Shown here: in pieces, positions 22,441 to 32,875 of the stretch
Layout: each line of letters starts with the position of its first letter
Numbering within the stretch: position 1 is the first letter of the stretch
Assembly: GCA_963691705.1 (NCBI GenBank)
Contig: OY829541.1
Span: forward strand, 33,430,719 to 33,494,718
Direction: 5' to 3'
DNA from: Viola odorata
Taxonomy: Eukaryota > Streptophyta > Magnoliopsida > Malpighiales > Violaceae
DNA: 64,000 nucleotides
Made by a program: the position numbers and the translations under genes
The notes under the pieces: generated by a model
What the model was told of the DNA's origin: nothing
Databases searched by the model: none
Seen by the model: the letters and a program-made list of their open reading frames with translations, nothing else

Positions 22441-22693
22441 ATCTAGACTTGTGTCGATTATGTTTGTATAAAGAAAATTGAACGCATTTTAAAAAAAAAA
22501 TAACGCTTGAATTTATTTCCTCTTAAACAAAGAGGTCATTTTCATTCCAAACAAAAAAACTTGGGGGCAAGCCGTGGGTTAAATGTAGGAATACATGATA
22601 TTTCTCACATTATCAATTGCTCTCTCCTTTTTTTGCTGCTGCTTTGTGTTTGCCTCCTTCCTATTTGCAGGATACAGATACGCTTTGATAGAA

Positions 22694-23048
22694 CCACTCC
22701 TCAACCATGGGTCTTCGATGACAACATCGTTGTAAAGCCCTCACAAATTGGGTCTTCGATAAAGAAATTGTTGTAAAGCCCTCGTCATCTTGGATTTCCA
22801 CCAAAAATCCAATCAAACTTCGAATGGAGAACGTTACCACTCCTTAACCATGGGTCTTCTATCACAAAATCGTTGTAATGCCCTCACCACGGATCTTTGT
22901 CAACAAATCCATCCAACCTTCAAACCATGGGTCTTCGATAAAGACATCGTTGTAAAGTCCTCACCATGGGTCTTCGATAAAGAAATCGTTATAAAGCCCT
23001 CGCTGTCTTGGATTTTCGAAAAAAAATCCAATCAAATGGAGAACATTA
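22694..23048 (+). repeat. Irregular tandem repeat, CCATGGGTCTTCGAT units
   Basis: About six copies of a 35-90-bp unit with CCATGGGTCTTCGAT(A/G)A, ACATCGTTGTAAAG and CCCTCAC. The repeats are of uneven length and partly nested. Confidence 0.75.
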
Positions 23049-23154
23049 CCACTCCCAAATCAAATTCGTGTGGCGGATCACGCTCCCTCACGTTCAAATC
23101 AACTTCAGTTCGCACGGTAAGTTTAAGGTAAGACCTGCTTTCCCTTTACACCAT

Positions 23155-23485
23155 CTGTTTAGTGTTGTGATAGGTCACGCCCCCACATACACCTTGTCAT
23201 TTAAAAGTTGTGATTGGTCATGTCCCCACATCTTGTCTGTTTAGTGTTGTGATAGGTCACGCCCCCACATACACCTTGTCATTTAAAAGTTGTGATTGGT
23301 CACGTCCCCACATCTTGTCTGTTTGGTGTTGTGATAGGTCACGCCCCCACATACACCTTGTCATTTAAAAGTTGTGATTGGTCACGTCCCCACATCTTGT
23401 CTGTTTAGTGTTGTGATAGGTCACGTCCCCACATACACCTTGTCTTTTAATGTTGTGTCAGGTCACGTCCCCACACCATATCTTA
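23155..23485 (+). repeat. 82-bp tandem repeat, about four copies
   Basis: The unit has CTGTTTAGTGTTGTGATAGG, TCACGCCCCCACATACACC, TTGTCATTTAAAAG and TTGTGATTGGTCACGTCCCC. Each unit holds two halves with GGTCACG(C/T)CCCCACAT, so it is itself a duplication. The last copy is shortened. Confidence 0.88.
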
Positions 23486-23613
23486 AAAATTCATAAACAG
23501 TCACCCCGGATATCAAATCAACATAAGAGCGAAGGTATGTTACCATCAATCAATATCCGAGCGAAGCTACGTTACAACTCTCATTTACATAATTCTACAT
23601 TTCTGCATAATTA

Positions 23614-24044
23614 TTACTCCTCCTTGAGCGACTATATCTTTCAATTCCTGTCTTTCAATTCACGTCTCTCTAAAATACTCCTCCTTGAGCGACTACTTTT
23701 CCGCATACTATATCTAAAATACTCCTCCTTGAGCGACTATTTTTCCGCATACTATATCTAAAATACTCCTCCTTAAGCGACTACTTTCCTATCTATCTAA
23801 AATACTCCTCCTTGAGCGACTACTTTTCCGCATACTATATCTAAATACTCCTCCTTGAGCGACTACTTTTCCGCCTATTATATCTAAAATACTCCTCCTT
23901 GAGCGACTACATTTCTTGCATAATTCTACATTTCTGCATAATCACAATTTTACATTTCTGCATAATTATTACTCCTCCTTGAGCGACTACATTTCTTGCA
24001 TAATTCTACATTTCTGCATAATTATTACTCCTCCTTGAGCGACA
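23614..24044 (+). repeat. 43-45-bp tandem repeat, nine copies
   Basis: CTCCTCCTTGAGCGACTA begins near 23,617, 23,678, 23,721, 23,766, 23,803, 23,847, 23,891, 23,971 and 24,028. Between copies lie either CTTTTCCGCATACTATATCT or TTCTGCATAATTATTA spacers. The spacing is too irregular and the spacers too repetitive for a CRISPR array, and the context is a plant retroelement. Confidence 0.88.
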
Positions 24045-24152
24045 TCATTTACCTTTTCGCAATACATTTCCCAAAACCGTGGTAAACACTTGGGGCAACC
24101 GTCTTTACTGCTTATAAAAAATTTATGTTACACTGATTTTTGATCAGACAGT

Positions 24153-24166
24153 AAAGAGGGGGCAAC
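24153..24166 (+). other. Polypurine tract of giant element
   Basis: AAAGAGGGGGCAAC directly precedes the 3' LTR start TGTTGC at 24,167. Variants of its GGGGGCAA core recur upstream at 18,407, 18,593, 18,763, 22,560 and 24,089. Confidence 0.8.
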
Positions 24167-26944
24167 TGTTGCTACCCGAATTTTGACTTACGTCACAACC
24201 TTTTTCGTTTTATTGCATGTCACATTAATAGCCCGGTTACGTCAAATTTCAGTCGATTTTTTGATCATGGACTATTTGTTTTAATATTTCACGTCATTTC
24301 ACGTCTTTTAAATTTTTTGTATTTTTCTCGTATTTTCGACTAAACCGTATTTTTCAGTTTTCGTCAACGCATTTACGTATTTTTATGTTTACCGCATTTA
24401 ATAGCTCGTCTAGGTCAAATTTCTGTCGATTCTTCATCCTAGGCTAGTTTGTTTAATATTCCGTATCATTTCATGCCTTCTAATGTTTTTCGTACATTCG
24501 ACTGTCTTTACGCGAACTTCTATCGGTCCCGAGTAAGGTTCCCGGGACCGAGGGTCGAACGCGTTATTTCTTTGTTTGATAATTACGTACTATTTTTCTC
24601 TTTCACACAATCGAGTTTGGTTTCGTTCAATTTTTGTCGTAAGGACTTTTATTTTGCGTCCGAATTTTTAACATTTTTGAAAGAGAAAATAAATACGTTA
24701 AACCGAGTTTCGCGTTTATTCCCAGTATACTACTTTTCTTGTCTTATTTTTCTGCACGTCGTGGTTCCCTCGGTTAGGGTTTATTTTCATTTTTGAGCGA
24801 TTTTGCTCGTACCAAAAATATCCCGTTCGTGCTCAAAAATAGGATAAATACCACATTAATGCCAATTAATTTGTTCTCACCCTCCAACTCGATGCCAGCT
24901 CGTCTTGATCATCACCAAGTCCCATCCGATCAACCAAGGCCACAAGAAACTCTCCCTAACTCACTATTCCGGCCTAGAGTTGATCATCACCCTTGGATAT
25001 TTTCTTCCCGTCGGTTTGCAGCCACATGTGCAAACCGACTCCAAATTTTCCCCTCCTCTATAAATAGCAAGCTTCACATAACAAATCAAGGGCACCAAAA
25101 TCTCCACTTAATCACCATTTCTTGCTCATCCTTCTTGGTCCAAAACTCTCCTGGAGAGGTAAGCTTTCTCACTCTAGCTTTTCTTTAATTTTCGTTTTCT
25201 TCCTTAATGCATGAATAAATTGCTTAAACTTGCCTCACATGCTTAGTTTTCATGCCAATTTCATTTCCCTTGCTTCAATTTGATTGTATGATCTCTTGAG
25301 TAATTAATAGTAATATATGCATGTTAATTAGCTTGATATTTCATGTGAAATTTTGCCACTTTTTTGTTTAAAAAAGTTGCTATTTTGGTGGGTTAGATTT
25401 GCTGTGGTGTTGTTGGAATTTTTGGCCCTACTTTGGTTGAGTTTGGTGGTCGGGTTGTGCCTTGGTCGTCGGTCATGGTGGTCGGCGTTGTGAAGAAGAA
25501 GAGGAGAGGGAGTTGGGCTGGCGGGAAAAGGAAAATGCAAAGGTGATGGGCTTGATTTCACCACAAGCCCATCTTAATTAAGTGAGTGTTGGGCTTGATT
25601 TCATCCCAAGCCCAGCCACTGTTTTGATCAAATAGTGAGCCTGACCCATTTAATTTTCGTACAAAAGTTTCGTATGCGTACGGTTAATTTTTCGTAAAAC
25701 TTTCGTGTTTAATTTCTCGTAATGCTTGCATGCTTTAATTAATTTGTTTATGCCATGTTTTATTTAATTAAATGCTTGCATGCTTTAATTAATTAATTTA
25801 TGTCATGTTTTATTTAATTAAATGCTTGCATGCTTTAATTAATTTGTTTATGCCATGTTTTATTTAATTAAATGTTTGCATGCTTTAATTAATTTGGTTA
25901 TGCCATGTTTCATTTAATTAAATGCTTGCATGCTTTAAATACTTTGTTTATGCCATGCTTTATTTAATTAAATGCTTGCATGATTCAAATGATTTGTTTA
26001 TGTCATGTTCTATTTAATTAAATGCTTGCATGTCGTGAATGATACGTTGAGCTTGTTTGTCATGCTTTATTTTAATTAGTTGCTTGCATGTTGTAAATGA
26101 TTTGCTTATTCGTTTGCCATGTTTATTTAATTAATTGCTTACTTGTCATAAATTAAATAAATATTTGCATGCGCTTTTCTTATTTATTATTTTCGTACCA
26201 TCGCTAACATTTTCAATTTGCAAGGTAGATCAAGATCACGCAACGAAAGGACACCCCTTCTAAAGTCTCTTTTATTTATTCAATGCTTTCCGCAAATATT
26301 ACTTGTATGCATAGTATTTAGAAATGTTGAGTCGTATGCATGATAAAATCAACGCACATGCTTGCTTGTTTAAATCACTTGTTTTTTATGCCATGAAATT
26401 AATTGCTATACATTGATATGTGAGCATGGTGGCTTCGATCCCACACGGTTATGTGTATTCATTAAAATGGTACGATGCTAGTTTTTATCCATGATAGGAT
26501 CACGTAGTAATTAAGTAATCATGCATGGCCCGATGATGAAAAAGGAGGAACGTCCGCTCTAGCATACGAACAAACGGTAACCCCGTCCTTCGGCCCCTAT
26601 CGAAAATAACAATGTCCCGACGTAAATGCTAAGATGTAACGTCACCTTTGAGGGCCAACTTACGTGATAAAAATGTTTTTTAAACACCTTTTTACCGGTA
26701 ACCTTTTTTAGGATGTGACTTGGGTGCCTAACACCTTCCCAAGTCCATAATACGATCTCGAACCTTCGTTCTTTGGTTTAGACCACATGTGCCTTAGTTT
26801 TTTTATTTTTATGCCATGACGATTAGGTTCCCTAAACCTTAGAAAATAGGGTGGCGACTTCATTGCATTATGCGAGGCATCGATTTATACTTAGCATCCG
26901 TCCCAAACCTTAAACTCATTTTCAACGAAAAAAGGGGTGCGTCA
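24167..26944 (+). repeat. 3' LTR (2,778 bp) of giant element
   Basis: Aligned with 12,295-15,011 along its whole length. It is 61 bp longer, mainly from one extra copy of the 50-bp minisatellite (25,722-26,090) and a short duplication TTTTTACCGGTAACC near 26,690. TATA box TATAAATAG at 25,059-25,067. It ends GGGTGCGTCA at 26,944. Confidence 0.92.
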
Positions 26945-28271
26945 CCTGTACTTTAAAAAGTTATAAATTCACCCCTATACTATCGGTCAGTGACAAAAGA
27001 GCCAAAACTAACAAACTGTTAGTTTTGACCCAGGCTAGTCGGTTCCCATTTTTTTCCTTCCCTGTTTTTTTTTCTTTTCATTTCTTTAAAACTTTAGAAA
27101 AATAATGTAATTAATTTAAAAATCTCGAAAGATAATGTAATTAATTTAAAAATTCTTAAAAAATAATATGATTAATTTTTAAAATCCAGAAAATTAATAT
27201 AATTAATTTAAAAAATTCAGAAAAATATTTATTTATTTTATATATTTTTGTTCATTTTCTTCTTTCATTATCTCCTCATATTTTCCAATAATTAATGAAT
27301 TTCATAATTATAAAATATTTCAAAATTAGAATTTAGCCCATCCGACCAACATAGCCGCACAACCCAAACACCACCGCCACTGCCGCTCACCAAACCCGCC
27401 TCAGCCACCACAGCCGCACACCACAACCATCCGCCCAGCCACCACACACCCAAAACCAACACACCGTCGTACCCATACCACCGCTGCCTCACCAACAAAC
27501 ACTAACAAACCTTACCCAACACCACAGCCACCACATACTCAACCCAATCCAAACAGTAAAGAAAAAGAAAAGGGAAGAGAAGAAAAGAAAAGCAGAAAGA
27601 AAAAAGAAAAGAGAAAAGAGATGAGTTGGGGTCAGATCTAGATCCATAAAAGAAAAAAGAATAGAGAAAAGAGAAGAGAGAGACGTAGAAGATGATGTTT
27701 TGGTGTTTTGGTCACTGGAGTTGCAGGTGGTGGCTGGAGGCAGTGCTGGTTGAGGGAAAAAGATGATGTTTTGGGGTTGTAGGGTTTGGGAGTAGATTGG
27801 TTGTTGGGTAGCTATAACGATGTTTAGTTTCTTCTTTTTCTTTAATTTCTAAACCTATTTTTAAACTAACTTTTTTGTGTAAACAAAAATTAAAATAATT
27901 GCTGAAATTAAAATTAAAAAATGAGTAAAATAAATAAGACCAATTAAGTTTTATATTATTTATTATTACTGAAAAGAATTTTTTTTTATAATTTATATTT
28001 TTTTTGGAATTTGTACATTTTTTTGTGATTTTTACATTTTTTTGGAATTTTTACAATTTTTCTGAATTTTTTAAATTAATTAAAATATTTAATATATAAT
28101 TGCCTAGAAAATAGGTTTTAAAAAAAAAACCTATTGTAGCAGGTAATCTGTTAGTTTTAACAGTAAAATTTAACGAAGGGGGCAACTTACGACTGATAGT
28201 ATATGGGAGAGTTTATAACTTTTTAAAGTACAGGGGTAAAGTCTGTTTTTGGCGATAGTATATGGGTCCTT
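26945..28271. mobile_element. MULE-like non-autonomous element, main part
   Basis: Together with 12,252-12,294 this forms an element of about 1.37 kb with terminal inverted repeats over 100 bp long. CTGTACTTTAAAAAGTTATAAA at 26,946 pairs with its complement at about 28,208-28,230, and TATACTATCG(C/G) recurs. The termini are followed by inward AT-rich arms (27,060-27,250 and 27,960-28,090). The centre (27,340-27,545) is C-rich with many CCACCA/CCGC runs, unlike the rest, and may be captured gene sequence. No transposase is present. Ends and target duplication are not certain. Confidence 0.65.
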
Positions 28272-28471
28272 TTTGGTTAGCTGTTAGCGAGGACCAGGTC
28301 CAGGCCCTATTAGCCATGAACCGGCCTCAGTGATTGTATCCCGTTTTTCCTGTGCATTCCATTTTTACATCTTCAAACAAAAAAGAATCTGGAGGGTTAT
28401 TGATCTTGCCCCAAAATCTGTGTCTTCTATCTTGTCAGCAACTTACCTACTTCACTTGTTGGAGTCCTAAA

Positions 28472-28708
28472 ATGGCTGCAACGACATCAACAACGTGTGT
28501 TCAGCGGCCACTCCTCAGAGTCGAAACCAAAACCAGAAGCATCAATATCATCCGCGTCCCTCCTTATCCATGCCCCAATGACATCTTGTTTCCAAGTCCG
28601 AGGAAGAAACTCACCTCTCCTCCTCCTCCTTCTACTTCTATCACTGTTGTTGCTACTGTCTCATCCAAATCTCCTGCTTTTCCCTCTCGTTGTTGCTTTG
28701 CCGTCTGA
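28472..28708 (+). CDS. Possible first exon of a plastid-targeted host protein
   Basis: From ATG 28,472 one frame gives 78 codons rich in Ser, Thr, Pro and Arg with few acidic residues, beginning MAATTSTTCVQRPLL. This is typical of a chloroplast transit peptide. The upstream 100 bp have gene-leader composition and no transposon marks. The frame stops at TGA 28,706-28,708. A good splice donor GTAAGC lies at 28,743 in a different phase, so either the exon ends earlier or a one-base change has occurred. No mature-protein domain can be seen, and what lies downstream looks like repeat sequence. It may be a truncated gene. Confidence 0.35.
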   Translation: MAATTSTTCVQRPLLRVETKTRSINIIRVPPYPCPNDILFPSPRKKLTSPPPPSTSITVVATVSSKSPAFPSRCCFAV

Positions 28709-28742
28709 CCTCTCCCCTCCTCCAATTGACCATGACCTCCTT

Positions 28743-30109
28743 GTAAGCACCCCATCCCGCTCCCCTTTTCCTTTCCTTTATAGGCCTGTGACTTCAGGCT
28801 GAAGAAAAGTCACGGTCTTTGTGTTTGTTTGTCTAAAGTTTAGAAGCTAGTAAGGAGCAGTTTGATGAATACCGGACTGGCCTTGAATCAGCTTGTAGTC
28901 AGCGGTTGATTTGAGAAGAAACCAGCCTTGAATCAGCTTGTGACTTCTCATTGATTTGATTCGATTTGATTTTGAGAGAAAAACTGGCCTTAATTTGGCT
29001 TATAGTTTTTCTCTTTTTCTTGAGGATGATACGCTTCAGTTCTTTATCTTTGCAGCAATTTGTCTCCAAAGAATTCCCCCTTTCACCTTCTAATGAGGCC
29101 TCTATTTATAGACTCATAAGGATGATTTTGAATTTGAAAGATGACACGTGTCTTCATCTCATTGATCTAATATCTAACCAAAAATATTTGATTTGATTTA
29201 GATTTGATCTTGATTTCAATTCAAACTTGATCTGTATTTGAATTTGATTTCAGAATTTGAATATTAATTAATTTGATATTTAATCAAATTAATACATATG
29301 AAATGAGTTTTGGCCATTTATGAATTTGTTGATGGGCTTCGACATGAAATCTGCCCTTTTGACCCTTGGGCTTTATGGGCTTCGTTGATCTTTATAGACT
29401 GGGCTGAATATTTTAAACAGGCCGAAACTTTGATGGTTACAAATGCCTTCTTAAGATTATTTTACTTGATGAAGTAAATTAATCTTGAACTTTTTCTTTT
29501 CGAGAGTCTCGTGCTAACGGGCCGGACTTTAAAATTATGCTTTAGTAATAATCCAAACGTGGACTAAATTTGAGGTTGAATGTGATTGAGAACTATTGAA
29601 CTGCTACTAGAATTTGATGAACTCCCAAATCCGCAACCCTTCCCAAGAGCCATGTTTACCCGGTACATCACAATTTTGTTGATGGACTTATTTGGCCCAA
29701 CATTCTTGTGTTATTGGATATAACCTTATCCTTTTAATTTGCCAAAGTCCACATGCGTGGAAATTCTAGGCCTAAATCAAAAACTTGACTTGGCCCACGT
29801 ACTGCTCTTCCTTCTCATGAGTGGACAACCCCGCATATGACTATAGCTGGATTTTTTCTTCAATTTATCTCATTTAATTTAGAGTATAAATCCATCTTGG
29901 ATTGAAATTGTTGCTAACAAATTTTACTTGGACTAGGAGTAGGAATTTGGTTAGAATTAAGAGATAGACTCGAACTTTTTTAGGATCAAGGTAGACTTTT
30001 ATCCTTTAAAAAATTATCTCTTTCTTGTATGTATCCACTCACATATCTAAAGCAAACCCTGAGAATGCTTTTATTTGCACAACCATCTTCAAATATTGGG
30101 TGAGTATAA
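28743..30109. other. Spacer with an LTR-like fragment on the minus strand
   Basis: No coding region. On the minus strand GTCTATAAATAGAGGCCTC (about 29,098-29,116) looks like a TATA box, with a plausible leader behind it, so part of 28.8-29.8 kb may be a solo LTR in minus orientation. I could not find matching ends or a target duplication. Two imperfect direct copies of CTTGAATCAGCTTGT lie near 28,882 and 28,925. The last 200 bp lead into the Harbinger element. Confidence 0.35.
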
Positions 30110-30800
30110 GGGGCTGTTTCACAACGCAAAATTTTCTGAAAATTTTGCAAAAGCTGTTTCACAATCAAAATTTTGCAAACATTTTCCAATTTTTTTTTTA
30201 ACTCTAGTTCAATAAATCCATATTGTTAATCTAAAAAAAATTAATGTTATTTTAGACATATCTACCCTTGTAATTTATGTAAATTGATACAAATTGTGTT
30301 AAAAATACTTCATAATTGATATTTAACTAACTAATACTCCTAATTAAAATCATACGAGTAAAATTCAATGTTTAACATTGTAATGAATAACATTTTTGAT
30401 CATGTTACTATCGAAAGTTACATTATGAAATAAATATAAACTCGATTTAAAACAAATAACTTCATACATCCTAAACAAATAAGAATAAATATGGCTAAAG
30501 ATACACCTTTTTTATATTTATTTAAAATTAATCCTAGTAGATTGATTCCAATGTTCTAATTGTTTTAATTAATCAATACTCCTAATTAAATTTATACAAA
30601 TAAAATTAGATCAATATTTACTGAAAAATTAATTAACCAATACTCTTAATAATTTCGGTACGGTATTACTGTAATATCGAATTACATACAAATAATAGTT
30701 TAATAAATACTAAATAAGTAAAAATATAATCTTGGAACATTGGAATTACAAACATTAACATTAGTTTGGTCGATAATTCGATATACCATACAATAAAAAG

Positions 30801-31260
30801 GCCCCCTCTATACTAACGCGAAAAATAGAAACCTCTCTTGGCTTTTAAAAATACTATTCAACCTCCCATGTACCAAGGGTCAACGACAAAAGTGTAGTTT
30901 ATTTGTTAGTCAAACTAACAGACCGTTAGTGTTGACTATTGACTTTAATTAAAAAAATTAGAAAAAATATAAAAATTCTAAAAAAAATGTAAAAAATAAA
31001 AAAGAATGTAAAATTTCTAAAAAAAATTAATTAACCTAAAAATTCAGAAACAATATGTAAAAATTTCAAAAAAAATATTTAATTAATCTAAGTATCCAAA
31101 AAAATGTTAAAATTCCAAAAAAATGTAAAAACTCACAAAAACATTTAAAACTTCTAAAAAAATTAATTAATCTAAAAATCTAAAAAATATAAGAATTCCA
31201 AAAATAATTGTAAAACATCCAAAAAAATGATTAATCTAAAAATCTTTTTCCAAAAAATTG
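30801..31260 (+). repeat. MULE-like end fragment plus AT-rich arm inside Harbinger
   Basis: GGCCCCCTCTATACTAACG at 30,801 followed by CGAAAAATAG, then GTCAACGACAAAAG and CTAACAGACCGTTAG. This resembles the MULE-like end at 26,945-27,030 (GTCAGTGACAAAAG, AACTAACAAACTGTTAG). The AT-rich stretch to 31,260 consists of AAAAATTCTAAAAA(A)TGTAAAA variants. Their complements occur at 33,005-33,290. No right-hand partner end was found. Confidence 0.5.
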
Positions 31261-31465
31261 TAAAAATGTTGTAGACTTATTTTATGAGTTTTATTTGGAG
31301 TTTGTTTTAAAATGTTTATGACTTGGTTGTTATGTATGTTGGTACAATTCTATGACATTTATGTTAAGTATTATTGTCAATTAATTTTATTATTAGCATG
31401 TCAATTTAGCTAATTTTGTAATTGGTATAACTAATACAACATAATTGTTTAACAATGCAGGTGAA

Positions 31466-32875
31466 ATGTCCCAATATTTTCAGAGTTGTTCTAATACTTC
31501 TGTTATTAATTCAAGTAGTGATAGTTTTACCGATGATGATGATGAGGACGAACTCGAGGAGGCTATGTTCATCCGTATGTTAATGGAAAGTGAAAACAGT
31601 TTCATTGATAGAATACCTTGCCGCACATCTTTGCTCACCGGTAGAGCGTATATTATTGATGTTTTACTGGGAAATCCAATTAGATGCTACGACAGTTTTC
31701 GTATGAGGCCACATGTGTTTCTGAACTTATGTGACAGGTTGAGAGGGTTGAACTTACAGAACTCACGTGCAGCTAGTTTGGAAAAGGGTGTGGCAATGGG
31801 ATTGAGTGTATTATGTCATAGAATGACTCAAAGGCTGATGGCAGAACGATTTTAGCATTCAACTGCGACAGTCTCACGTTGGGTTAAGGGTGTGATACGC
31901 GCTTTAGTTCGTTTAGGAACTGATTTGATTAAACATGTTGAAAGAGGACCCATTAAACTAGAAATTCAAGCAAATGCTAGATGGTATCCTTATTTTTAGG
32001 TATGCACGTGTATTATAAATTCATGACTAAATAAAAAAAATTATGTTTGAATATTAAACTTATCTGTGTATTTTTTTCCGTTTTAGAAATGCATAGGTGT
32101 TATAGATGGTACTCATGTCGCAGCTTGATGTCCTGCCCAAAAATAAAAAACTTTTCGGGGTAGAAAAACACTTGTTACTCAAAATGTTATGGCGGTATGT
32201 TCGCATGATATGATGTTTACCTTTGTGTATACTAGTTGGGAAGGCACAGCTAATGATTCACACATCTTTCTTGATGCATTAAAAAGACCAAATAATGTTT
32301 TTCCTATGCCTGCAGCTGGTAAAATATTATTTTTGTAATTTATAACAATATTTATTAGTTGTTACATTAATGGTTTATTACAAACATCTGATTGTTATTT
32401 ATCTTTGGTAGGCTACTATTATGCAGTTGATGTTGGTTATCCAAACATTTCTAGATTTTTAGTTCCTTATCGTGGTGAACGGTATCATTTAAATGATTTT
32501 CGTGGACGAGGAAGGATAACAAGAAAATATGCATTGTTTAACTATCGACATTCATCATTGAGAAATGTGATTGAAAGGGATTTTGGGGTTCTGAAGGCTA
32601 GATTTTCAATCTTAAAGTCCATTCCAAATTATCCTCTTCGCCGTCAAAGGCAAATACCTCTAGCTTGTTGTACACTGCACAATTTTATTCGAATGGAAGA
32701 TAGAGTTGAACGACTATTCGCAGAACATGGTACAGAAGGTCAATAAAATTTAAACGAGAACGAAGCTACTGTGACGCAAGAAGGTATTCAAGTGGATATG
32801 TCCCAACAACAACTAATGAATGTGGTGAGAGAAGATATTGCAGATCAATTATGGGCTAATTATAATAATTGTTAG
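31466..32875 (+). pseudogene. PIF/Harbinger transposase (DDE superfamily)
   Basis: DDE nuclease that would excise and reinsert the element. ATG 31,466 follows a splice acceptor (AATGCAG at 31,454-31,460). An acidic N-terminus is followed by an HTH-like region ending VSRWVKGV. The catalytic motifs are all recognisable: GVIDGTH (first Asp, about 32,105), EGTANDSHIF (second Asp, about 32,250) and ERDFGVLKARF (Glu, about 32,575). Introns: 32,000-32,086 and 32,319-32,411 (GT-AG). The phase-1 second intron joins AA-G-YYYAVDVGYPN correctly. In-frame stops occur at 31,853-31,855, 31,997-31,999, in the segment just after GTHVAA, shortly after CPAQK, and after EGQ at about 32,744, so the copy is inactive. 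The frame ends TAG at 32,873-32,875. Confidence 0.85.

Larger units (their letters stand above)
12295..26944 (+). mobile_element. Giant non-autonomous LTR retrotransposon with internal satellites
   Basis: 14,650 bp with LTRs at 12,295-15,011 and 24,167-26,944 (TG...CA ends), an Ogre-like primer-binding site, a polypurine tract, and imperfect target duplications (CCGAT/CCTGT) in a MULE-like TIR. The internal 9.15 kb has no protease, RT, RNase H or integrase. Only a decayed gag-like trace (15.57-16.03 kb) is seen. The rest is five tandem-repeat families, a nested Harbinger derivative (18,982-21,104), and noncoding blocks shared with the Athila copies at 43.8-64 kb in the same order: hairpin at 18,271, block A at 21,317, block B at 22,240. 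It fits the class of large non-autonomous plant elements (LARD-like, or a decayed Ogre/Tat relative), moved in trans by a Tat/Athila-clade partner. Confidence 0.85.

Noticed and set aside
23614..24044. Regularly spaced short repeats resembling a CRISPR array
   Set aside because: Spacers are themselves repeats, spacing varies from 37 to 80 bp, and the location is inside a plant retrotransposon.
12577..24796. Similar 115-128-codon frames in both LTRs of the giant element (12,577-12,963 and 24,449-24,796)
   Set aside because: They lie upstream of the LTR TATA box, resemble no protein family, and are conserved only because LTRs are copies of one another.
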